This document shows, piece after piece, positions 7,536 through 14,260 of a stretch of 25,327 nucleotides of DNA. The position numbers and the translations under genes are program-made. The first letter of the stretch is position 1. Every line of letters starts with the position of its first letter. Below the pieces are notes generated by a model. The model worked only from the letters and a program-made list of their open reading frames with translations, had not been told where the DNA came from and did no database searches. Source of the stretch: a virus; the IMG/VR virus record IMGVR_UViG_3300022188_000052, positions 1 through 25,327 of that record; one strand, 5' to 3'.

Positions 7536-8091
7536 CTCTCCCCTTCTCCTTATTCACTGAACGAATTGCCTTGTTTGGGTAATCACAAATCTCTTCTCCA
7601 TTCTCAAGCTTCTTCCACACAATATCAACAAAGTGTCTACTCACTCCATATGCAGGTGGCTCAAGCTTCAAATACCTCTCTGCTCTACTAAGCAAATTCC
7701 TCAATACGTCATTCGCTTCCATTATTGTCAAGTATGAACTTACTATCGCTTTAATCGCATCAACCATAATATCCAAATCGAAGTTGTATCCCAATTCTTT
7801 GTTCCACAAACTTACTAAACTAACATACACTAAAACAAAATCAACTGCAAATTTCGAAAGTCTATGATATATTACAAACTCCATTACAGTTTTTGTTCCA
7901 TCAGTCACATTATTCATCATGTTCTGACCTACACCAGTTCTCCCACCCTTAGCAACTATATCCAAACTCTTTATCATGGTGTCTACCGCAACCTTAATAT
8001 TATTACCCTTTCCAAAATGTCTTCTAAACTCCTGAGAATTCAACATTCTCAATATCTTATTTCTAACATCTAAATACTCATTTCTGTCCAT
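7510..8091 (-). CDS. Helical protein of unknown function
   Basis: 193 residues, family not recognised. It is probably all-helical, with a mildly hydrophobic core (FAVDFVLVYVSLVSLW, then AIKAIVSSYLTIMEAND) and a charged C-terminus. A central GGRTGVGQNMMNNVTDG loop is Gly/Asn-rich. The ATG at 8091 has GGGGGTG upstream, and the radical SAM gene stop is 3 bases away, so the two are probably co-translated. It could serve the neighbouring radical SAM enzymes as a partner, or belong to the lysis set; neither can be shown from sequence. Confidence 0.55.
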   Translation of the reverse strand: MDRNEYLDVRNKILRMLNSQEFRRHFGKGNNIKVAVDTMIKSLDIVAKGGRTGVGQNMMNNVTDGTKTVMEFVIYHRLSKFAVDFVLVYVSLVSLWNKELGYNFDLDIMVDAIKAIVSSYLTIMEANDVLRNLLSRAERYLKLEPPAYGVSRHFVDIVWKKLENGEEICDYPNKAIRSVNKEKGRDVSNEGST

Positions 8092-8094
8092 ACA

Positions 8095-9414
8095 TTACAC
8101 CCCCAAAGCTTCCTCAATCCTTCTCCAAACTATCTGTCTTTCTAAACGTAATTCATTCACAATATCATCATATACACCAATATCCTTAGTTGCCTTTATT
8201 ATTCTCCTAATTTTCTCATGCTCTAACGCACATACCGTTGGTATCGGTGTAAATAAATCTCCAGTAAACTCATACTGTGCCCCAAGACAACCATGACTAC
8301 ATACCTCTTTAATTACACACTGTTCACAATATGGCTGGTTCTCTGCAACAAAGCTATATACTGCATTCAATAATTCTATATTCTTAGCTTCCACTCCTAC
8401 TATTTTATCATTCTCAGTCTTAAAATAACCATACACAAACTCATCGTAACTCGTTCTATGACAAGGCACTATCGCTAAATCTGACAATCTAACATACAAC
8501 ATTGCTTGAATACTACAACCCAATCCTCTACCAGTGCTACTAAATGGATTTAATATATTATACCCTCTCAATTTAAATGTGAAATTAACATATTTACGCA
8601 CATTCTCTCCAAGTCTATTTTTAAATGTCCACTTCACCAAGAAATCAATAAAATCCCCAAACTCCCTTATCTGTTCTCTCGTCCACTCTGGGTTTCTGAC
8701 CTCTAACAAATATATACTCCACCATGGTATTCCATGCTTATCGAACATGTTCTGAAACCATAAGAAATTCTTCTTCCACAAACCAATACCGTTTGCATAT
8801 ATCATAGGATGAAAACCAAATCCATACTTCTTGTTAAATTCAAACAATGTATCATACCAGTTATCATCTCTCGGGTCTTTCTCTGGATTACTAATTAGTG
8901 GTCTATTTATAGTTTCCAAATACTTACCATCTATACTGGCACTTAGAGCAAGTCTAACTCTACTTTTCTTTAAATATTCTTCCATCTTATCAGTCCAATA
9001 CTCGCTTAGCAAGAACGAATAATTACTCGGAACAACTACCGAAATCTCTTTAGCCCTATCTCCAAACACTTCTTCGATAGCGTCCAATATCCCATAAAAC
9101 TCTGACTTTACGGTAACTTCCCCACCAAATATATCAATGCCCTTTGGCACTACACCCTTTTCATAATACAACCACTCAAATAACATCTTAGCATTTTTAA
9201 CATACTCCTCGGGGTTCTTTAGCTTTACTGGATATAAATATTTATCATGTTTCGGGTTGTTATAGTAGCAATAGCGACATGCTAATGTGCACCTCGTATC
9301 CAACATTAGCTCTAACCTATCCCAGTTCGGAAATTTTTTCCCATATCCCTCAATAAACGTCTTTTCGATGAACATCTCCATAAACTTATCATTTTCTTCC
9401 TGAAACCTTACCAT
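8095..9414 (-). CDS. Radical SAM/SPASM peptide-modifying enzyme
   Basis: 439 residues. CTLACRYC (C42-x3-C46-x2-C49) binds the SAM-reducing 4Fe-4S cluster, and GIDIFGGEV matches the GGE motif that contacts SAM. The C-terminal SPASM domain has a full seven-Cys set (C300, C318, C363, C366, C372, C376, C395), including PCHR and CEQCVIKEVCSHGC, which in characterised members holds two auxiliary clusters. SPASM enzymes modify ribosomally made peptides or proteins (thioether or carbon-carbon links, formylglycine). A 30-residue N-terminal extension is polar and helical. The gene follows the second radical SAM gene directly (stop and ATG adjacent) and lies downstream of two repeat proteins that are candidate substrates. 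Confidence 0.85.
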   Translation of the reverse strand: MVRFQEENDKFMEMFIEKTFIEGYGKKFPNWDRLELMLDTRCTLACRYCYYNNPKHDKYLYPVKLKNPEEYVKNAKMLFEWLYYEKGVVPKGIDIFGGEVTVKSEFYGILDAIEEVFGDRAKEISVVVPSNYSFLLSEYWTDKMEEYLKKSRVRLALSASIDGKYLETINRPLISNPEKDPRDDNWYDTLFEFNKKYGFGFHPMIYANGIGLWKKNFLWFQNMFDKHGIPWWSIYLLEVRNPEWTREQIREFGDFIDFLVKWTFKNRLGENVRKYVNFTFKLRGYNILNPFSSTGRGLGCSIQAMLYVRLSDLAIVPCHRTSYDEFVYGYFKTENDKIVGVEAKNIELLNAVYSFVAENQPYCEQCVIKEVCSHGCLGAQYEFTGDLFTPIPTVCALEHEKIRRIIKATKDIGVYDDIVNELRLERQIVWRRIEEALGV

Positions 9415-10752
9415 TCACAACACCTTATTTCTCTTATACATCCTATACGTATCCCTTACTATCCACTCAAATGCACCATTACCCAAATACCTCAAAATAC
9501 TCACTGGGGTTAAGTGCACGCTACCAGTATTTAATAAATTTTCCATTGGACAACTAAATGCAGAATTAACAAAATATGCAAACAATAATGTGTAATCTTC
9601 ATCTTCCAAAAATCTTTTCTCTGCTTGTCCAGCCAGTGCCAACATCCTTATCATATTTACAGTATATCCAATTCGAAATCTCCAAAAATCATGATAACCA
9701 CGCATTACGTAATATACTCTCCACATCTCAAATTCATCATCATACGGAACTATGTAATATTTATTAATCTCTCTCAACCTTCCTTCCTCTATTACTGAAA
9801 CATCCCAGTTTTTATACTTATCCATACTCATTACCGCTTTGATATACTTATCTTTGTTGAAATAATACGTCCTATGACACAAATGAACCGCACCCTCATC
9901 ATCAAATCCAAATTGACTATCCATTGCAGAACATGTGAACATCCTCGCTTTATGTAACTCATGTGCCCAATCCAATAGCCTCATCAATCTATACGTATAA
10001 TTGTTCGGATAGCCAAATTTATACAAATACTCAAAAAACTTAGCCAATATTTTACCATCCTCACTCGTATATTTACCCGGAACTACCAACGTCCCACCTG
10101 CAAAACTCTTTATAATAACATTCTTCTTTTTATTCATACTTCTTAACTCACTAATTAAATTATCAAAAAATTCAAACACTTCATGTATCAACTCTGGATT
10201 TTCAACCATTTGTCTAATGTTATCAATACTCCACGTTGCCTTAAAACTAATCTCAAAATATGTATCAAAGTCAATTTTATTTAACTCATTAATCAACCAT
10301 TTCGTATTTTCAATAATTGTCTTCGTGCTCCCACCCTTTCTGTTTTTGTCGGTAATCCATTCACAACCATCTAAACTAATCTGATTTTTTATCGATATTC
10401 CTAAATCTTTTGCCTCTTTAACTTTCTCAACTACTGGGACAGGCTTTAACATCATACTTGTTGAATATACAAACGTCTTTAACTCTGGAAATTCTTTTTT
10501 CCATTCCCTTAAATCAATATATCTCATTGTCAATAAAGGTTCAGTTCCCCAAGCACCCAAATGTTCAAGTCTAATTCCATACTTCTTTTTCATTTCTTTC
10601 ATTTTTTCAATCCTATTTCTTGTCTTCAACTCTTTAATAATCTCCAAATGCAAATTCTTCATCTCTTCTGTCTTGGGGATGTAACAATAACTGCATTGAA
10701 GTTGGCACCATCCAGAGGTTAAAATTTCACTTGCTACCAACATACTCTTCAT
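9415..10752 (-). CDS. Radical SAM enzyme with reduced SPASM-like domain
   Basis: 445 residues. CQLQCSYC (C16-x3-C20-x2-C23) is the cluster motif, and GAWGTEP (69-72) replaces the usual GGEP. The C-terminal half has only three Cys (C274, C292 in HLCHRTYY, C401 in SCPMENL), too few for two auxiliary clusters, so it has at most one cluster (Twitch-like) or a degenerate SPASM fold. C292-H-R aligns with the PCHR of its neighbour, indicating common ancestry. The ATG at 10752 follows GGAGGTG. It is the first enzyme after the two tetrapeptide-repeat genes, 17 bases downstream of one of them. The pair may act in sequence or as a heterodimer on those proteins (inference). Confidence 0.8.
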   Translation of the reverse strand: MKSMLVASEILTSGWCQLQCSYCYIPKTEEMKNLHLEIIKELKTRNRIEKMKEMKKKYGIRLEHLGAWGTEPLLTMRYIDLREWKKEFPELKTFVYSTSMMLKPVPVVEKVKEAKDLGISIKNQISLDGCEWITDKNRKGGSTKTIIENTKWLINELNKIDFDTYFEISFKATWSIDNIRQMVENPELIHEVFEFFDNLISELRSMNKKKNVIIKSFAGGTLVVPGKYTSEDGKILAKFFEYLYKFGYPNNYTYRLMRLLDWAHELHKARMFTCSAMDSQFGFDDEGAVHLCHRTYYFNKDKYIKAVMSMDKYKNWDVSVIEEGRLREINKYYIVPYDDEFEMWRVYYVMRGYHDFWRFRIGYTVNMIRMLALAGQAEKRFLEDEDYTLLFAYFVNSAFSCPMENLLNTGSVHLTPVSILRYLGNGAFEWIVRDTYRMYKRNKVL

Positions 10753-10769
10753 ACCTTAGCACCTCCACA

Positions 10770-11615
10770 TCACACAAACCCACTATATTCAACCTTATTA
10801 TATGTGCCATTATGTGTTCCATCATCACCCGAATTATATGCACCATGCTCACTTGTCATATCAACATTATTTTCACCATTGTTATAATCCGAATCATAAC
10901 CTGAATTATACGTTCCATGCTCATTACTATCATATGTTCCATTATCGCCTTTATCTACACTACTATAATATACACCATCATCCGAACCACAATATGTCGA
11001 ATTCTCGCCACTTTTTACATTAACATCCTCATCACTATAATATGTTCCATAATCAGACTTATCAACATTGCTATAGTATGTTCCATATTCGCTACTATCC
11101 GCTGTTGCATCTTCACTATCACAATAACTCTCATTATCTGAACTATCATCATCGCTATAATAAGAAGTATTATCCTCTTTATCGTTCTCATAGTGTTGTG
11201 CACAATATGTAACATCCTCGGTGCTATTTACCTGAGCATAATCACCTTCATCGTTAGTATCATACACGGTGCTATCATTAGTTGCTAAATTTGACGCTTT
11301 TTCCAAATCATCAACCACACTACAATATGGGTTATCTTCACTCGAATTGTAACCACCATCGTCCCCATCATATACAGTTACGTTATATGAAGTATCATCT
11401 CCCGAATTATATGAATCACAATATGACGCTTGAGCTGAACCCAAATCTGATAAATAATTATCAAGATATGCAAACGAATGTTCATGCTTATTATAATCAG
11501 AGTAATTTGCAACACATTTCGTGTCATCAATATTGTCTACATTACCTCGCATCTCATCAATATGCCTCTTCTGTATCAAATCCCCTCTGTTCAAAGTAGA
11601 CCACACAAATGACAC
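10770..11615 (-). CDS. Tetrapeptide-repeat acidic virion protein B (radical SAM substrate candidate)
   Basis: 281 residues. The N-terminus (MSFVWSTLNRGDLIQKRHID) is a phage tail-appendage anchor motif and is paralogous to the upstream gene. From residue 35 to the last residue the chain is four-residue units: 28 units (35-146), one 3-residue slip (147-149), then 33 units (150-281). The unit is about [S/G/K][T/S/G/N][Y/D/E/V][D/N/Y/H], for example GTYY, SDYN, SGYD. All six Cys (34, 66, 98, 138, 165, 209) fall on the last unit position, five as Tyr-Cys; the first three are exactly 32 residues apart. Net charge is very negative. GTG at 11615 is chosen for the GGGGTGA 5 bases upstream. Probably a fibre; modification by the downstream enzymes is inferred. 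Confidence 0.7.
   Translation of the reverse strand: MSFVWSTLNRGDLIQKRHIDEMRGNVDNIDDTKCVANYSDYNKHEHSFAYLDNYLSDLGSAQASYCDSYNSGDDTSYNVTVYDGDDGGYNSSEDNPYCSVVDDLEKASNLATNDSTVYDTNDEGDYAQVNSTEDVTYCAQHYENDKEDNTSYYSDDDSSDNESYCDSEDATADSSEYGTYYSNVDKSDYGTYYSDEDVNVKSGENSTYCGSDDGVYYSSVDKGDNGTYDSNEHGTYNSGYDSDYNNGENNVDMTSEHGAYNSGDDGTHNGTYNKVEYSGFV
10773..11513 (-). repeat. Repeat-coding tract, 12-base units (protein B)
   Basis: Sixty-one tetrapeptide units encoded by degenerate 12-base units, rich in NAT codons (Tyr, Asp, Asn, His) at unit positions 3 and 4. The DNA repeats are diverged, and only short near-identical blocks remain (for example around 10832 and 10901), so the periodicity is preserved mainly at protein level. 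Confidence 0.8.
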
Positions 11616-11626
11616 ATTAATCACCC

Positions 11627-12700
11627 CTAATGACCATCATATACTGTCCCATCATCTGTTCCATCGTATCCAGAATCATATGTTCCATCATCACCTGAAT
11701 TATATACATCGTTGTATCCAGAATCATAGGGATTATCTTCGTTATAGTTATAAGAACTATCATATCCATAATCATAAGAACTATCGTATCCACTATCATC
11801 GCCACTGCATGTGCCCGCAACCGAATTCTCATCACTAAAATTAGTATCATAATCACCAGATAAATTAGTGGAATTTTCACCAGAATTATAAGTGCTATCG
11901 TCATTTGCATAGTATGTTCCATAAAATGAACTATCATCTGATACGCCATAATCAATATGTTCCGTTGCAAAATGAACATCACAAACATTTGTATCGTGTC
12001 CACTATCATCTCCTACATAATAACCCGAATTATATCCACTATCCACACCAGAGTTATCAGCAGATTTCTCACCGCCATAATACGTAGAATTCTCAGCATC
12101 ATAAACCGTTCCACAATATGAAAAATTGTGCCCATCATCATCATCACTATTGTGTCCACTATATGCGGATGAATCATCCCCACTGCAAGCACCATCTGCA
12201 CTATATACCGAGCTATCCTCACCATCATTAGCAGTATAATATTCTGAACTATCATCCATTCCATCGTGTTCACTATTAACATCAGAGTCGTAACCCGAAT
12301 TCACAATATTGTCCACCGTGTCATCGTTTCCCGACAACTCATTATTATTATATGTATCATTATATCCAGTATCCTCGGTTGTATTATCAACCGAATTTGC
12401 AGAACTATAATCAGTTGAACAATACCCATCCTTCGCTAATGGACAAGCGGCTTCATTCTCATAAGAGTTAAACGAACTACAATCATTACACTTTATTGTA
12501 TCCAAATCATCAATAGACCGCCTCAATGCGACAAGTCTCACATACTCATACATATGAAGGCGTTTTGCAAACTCATTATAATCCCAATTTAGTCCTTTAT
12601 CCAAATCATTAAGTATATTATCCATATTACTCTTAATCTCATCAATATCATCTTTCTTTGGTATATCACCTCTGTTCAAATTTGACCAAGTAAACCCCAT
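11627..12700 (-). CDS. Tetrapeptide-repeat acidic virion protein A (radical SAM substrate candidate)
   Basis: 357 residues. N-terminal anchor MGFTWSNLNRGDIPKKDDID is followed by a helix to about residue 70. From 75 to 354 the protein is tetrapeptide units such as SGYD, GTYY, STYN, SGDD. The register is broken only by two hexads, SADGAC (167-172) and SVAGTC (293-298), both followed by SGDD and separated by exactly 30 units. Seven of eight Cys (74, 86, 94, 172, 196, 240, 298) end a unit; only C71 does not. After residue 100 there is one Lys and no Arg. The ATG at 12700 follows GAGGTG. It is paralogous to protein B, and precedes two radical SAM genes in the same operon. It is likely a tail fibre; N-glycosylation is an alternative modification, since several N-x-S/T sites exist. 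Confidence 0.7.
   Translation of the reverse strand: MGFTWSNLNRGDIPKKDDIDEIKSNMDNILNDLDKGLNWDYNEFAKRLHMYEYVRLVALRRSIDDLDTIKCNDCSSFNSYENEAACPLAKDGYCSTDYSSANSVDNTTEDTGYNDTYNNNELSGNDDTVDNIVNSGYDSDVNSEHDGMDDSSEYYTANDGEDSSVYSADGACSGDDSSAYSGHNSDDDDGHNFSYCGTVYDAENSTYYGGEKSADNSGVDSGYNSGYYVGDDSGHDTNVCDVHFATEHIDYGVSDDSSFYGTYYANDDSTYNSGENSTNLSGDYDTNFSDENSVAGTCSGDDSGYDSSYDYGYDSSYNYNEDNPYDSGYNDVYNSGDDGTYDSGYDGTDDGTVYDGH
11639..12478 (-). repeat. Repeat-coding tract, 12-base units (protein A)
   Basis: About 69 tetrapeptide units in three register blocks (residues 75-166, 173-292, 299-354), joined by two six-residue units ending in Cys. The coding DNA is diverged between units, which argues that the four-residue period is maintained by selection on the protein and is not recent slippage. 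Confidence 0.8.
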
Positions 12701-12712
12701 TATTACACACCT

Positions 12713-13738
12713 CTATACATATACTGGCAATAGTCCAGCAAACTTACTTACTTTCAAATATCTTACCCTATGCTCATTATTCGAAGCACTCGTCCTTGCA
12801 CCAATTCCCATTAACATTCCACTTAAATCCCTTTGTATATCGGTGAAGTCTAACTGTAATACCCCATCAACCCACACTCTAATTCTCCTTTTTTCAAAAA
12901 CAACAAAAACTTTATGCCATTGCCCATCATCAATCTGATACGTCGGCGTAGCGTATGCAAGCTTACTACCATTATATAATACCTGAACCTCTCCATCACC
13001 CTCATCCAGAGCAATAACATATCCACCAGTCGCACTATCCTCACTTATAGGCGTCTCCTCACAATATACATACAGATATATCGCATTAGCACCATCACCA
13101 AGTCCAGCATAATACTCAAACTCAGCAAACCAAGATGACATCGGATTTATCTGATACTCCAATTGACCATTTTGATTATCAACTGCCTCAGTCAATACTA
13201 AATAGTCATTATCGCTATCATAATATGAATCTCCTTTCAACGTTCCACTCGGACTTACCTTAAAATCCTCATATACCATTAATGGGTCAAACATAAAATT
13301 ACCAACACCACTCACTCTAATATCCTTAATATCATCACTAACAAAACTCGATACGCCATCATCTACCACAACTAATGCCAAAGGAATATCATCATCCTCT
13401 GGTCTTGGGAATACTGGTATCTCAACATCACCGATTACTGCATACCCACTACCTTGTCTAACGACAACACCTTTAGTTCCATAGTTCCATACTATCAAAT
13501 CCCCTCTTACATGCCCACTACTATTAGAAGATATTGAAACAGTAATCGAAGAAACATCATGAAACTCACCAGCATAATAAACAATACCAGAATTTACAAT
13601 TAAATCAAGTCCACTACTCGGAACAACATCACAACCATTTACTACATATCTACCTCTAATAGCCTGTAATAGCGACAATATGTGCCCACTATATAACGGG
13701 TCACCATCATTAATACTCTTCATCCAATCCAACGTCAT
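12713..13738 (-). CDS. Tail fibre/adhesin with C-terminal lectin-like domain
   Basis: 341 residues. It begins with a short W-x4-N-x-GD anchor (DWMKSINDGDPLYSG), comparable with the two following repeat proteins. Residues about 35-150 match the usual phage appendage N-domain (VNSGIVYYAG, RGDLIVWNYG, then PRPEDDDIPLALVVV and IKDIRV). Residues about 160-335 look like a concanavalin/L-type lectin jelly roll, with GGYVIALDEGDGEVQVLYNG, WHKVFVVFEKRRIRVWVDG and DLSGMLMGIGA. It would bind host surface glycans as a receptor-binding protein. The ATG at 13738 has GGTGAT upstream; the gap from the previous gene is 5 bases. Confidence 0.75.
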   Translation of the reverse strand: MTLDWMKSINDGDPLYSGHILSLLQAIRGRYVVNGCDVVPSSGLDLIVNSGIVYYAGEFHDVSSITVSISSNSSGHVRGDLIVWNYGTKGVVVRQGSGYAVIGDVEIPVFPRPEDDDIPLALVVVDDGVSSFVSDDIKDIRVSGVGNFMFDPLMVYEDFKVSPSGTLKGDSYYDSDNDYLVLTEAVDNQNGQLEYQINPMSSWFAEFEYYAGLGDGANAIYLYVYCEETPISEDSATGGYVIALDEGDGEVQVLYNGSKLAYATPTYQIDDGQWHKVFVVFEKRRIRVWVDGVLQLDFTDIQRDLSGMLMGIGARTSASNNEHRVRYLKVSKFAGLLPVYV

Positions 13739-13743
13739 TCATA

Positions 13744-14133
13744 TCACCACAGCTTCACCTTTACGTCAATCGTTTTCTCAATCGTATTAGACTTTAGCTC
13801 TGGACTACTAAATACAACCCTCAGTAGCATTTGACCACCCATCTTACTATTAAAAATTCCAACTTCATAGATATTTACACTACCACTCTCGCCATTAAAT
13901 TCATTATACCTCAGCTTACACTTAAATATTATATTTTGTCCATCAAACAAAACATCTTCGACACGTTTTCTATATATACCAGTTCCTTTTTGCCACTCTA
14001 TAGGCGAAAAGAGGTCATTAGTCGGGGTGCTTTCATCCACATTACTTGTTCCAACAGCAAAATATGGATAATGCTCCTTAACATAATCCATTATAGCCTT
14101 AGCTATTTCAATTCTTCCTTGCTCAGTTATCAT
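13744..14133 (-). CDS. Tail fibre/baseplate accessory protein
   Basis: 129 residues from the ATG at 14133, which has GGTGGGGTG upstream; a GTG at 14160 has no such site. The start MITEQGRIEIAKAIMDYV and then YFAVGTSNVDESTPTNDLFS is the pattern found in phage tail fibre N-domains (a short helix, then an a-VGTg...T.td.L element). The rest is beta-rich and ends in KTIDVKVKLW. Probably part of the tail tip between hub and fibre. The fibre family match is by motif resemblance only. Confidence 0.6.
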   Translation of the reverse strand: MITEQGRIEIAKAIMDYVKEHYPYFAVGTSNVDESTPTNDLFSPIEWQKGTGIYRKRVEDVLFDGQNIIFKCKLRYNEFNGESGSVNIYEVGIFNSKMGGQMLLRVVFSSPELKSNTIEKTIDVKVKLW

Positions 14134-14134
14134 G

Positions 14135-14260
14135 TCACACCCCACCAAGTTGCTCTCCACATAAACTCTTCCCGATTACGAAACCACCGACTTTTCCATC
14201 TTTAGCAACCACGCTCACATCAAATAGCAAAGACAAAGAGCTGTCACTCACCTTTGCCAT
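14135..14260 (-). CDS. Small ORF, 41 residues, between hub and fibre genes
   Basis: An ATG at 14260 opens a 41-codon frame (MAKVSDSSLSLLFDVSVVAK, then DGKVGGFVIGKSLCGEQLGGV) ending in TGA one base before the ATG of the next gene. It exactly fills the only 110-base gap in a tail operon whose other gaps are near zero, and its C-terminal half has a regular beta/Gly pattern. Its start overlaps the hub gene by 13 bases out of frame. An AAGGTGA inside the start region would suit a shorter version beginning at an internal TTG. No homologue is recognised. Confidence 0.45.
   Translation of the reverse strand: MAKVSDSSLSLLFDVSVVAKDGKVGGFVIGKSLCGEQLGGV

Noticed and set aside
8095-10752. Anaerobic sulfatase-maturing enzymes
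   Set aside because: SPASM domains fit, but no sulfatase and no CxPxR/SxPxR target is encoded in the window.
10802-12282. Several long open frames rich in His, Asn, Tyr or Met/Ile on both strands across the repeat genes
   Set aside because: They are other-frame readings of the 12-base repeats (NAT-type codons rarely give stops in other frames). They lack ribosome sites, and the chosen frames have clear starts and meaningful periodicity.
10770-12700. Diversity-generating retroelement target
   Set aside because: Variable Tyr/Asp/Asn/His positions look like adenine mutagenesis at first sight, but there is no reverse transcriptase, no template repeat and no second near-identical copy in the window.
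10770-12700. RTX or collagen-like calcium/structural repeats
   Set aside because: No GGxGxD nonapeptides and no Gly-X-Y triplets; the period is four residues throughout.
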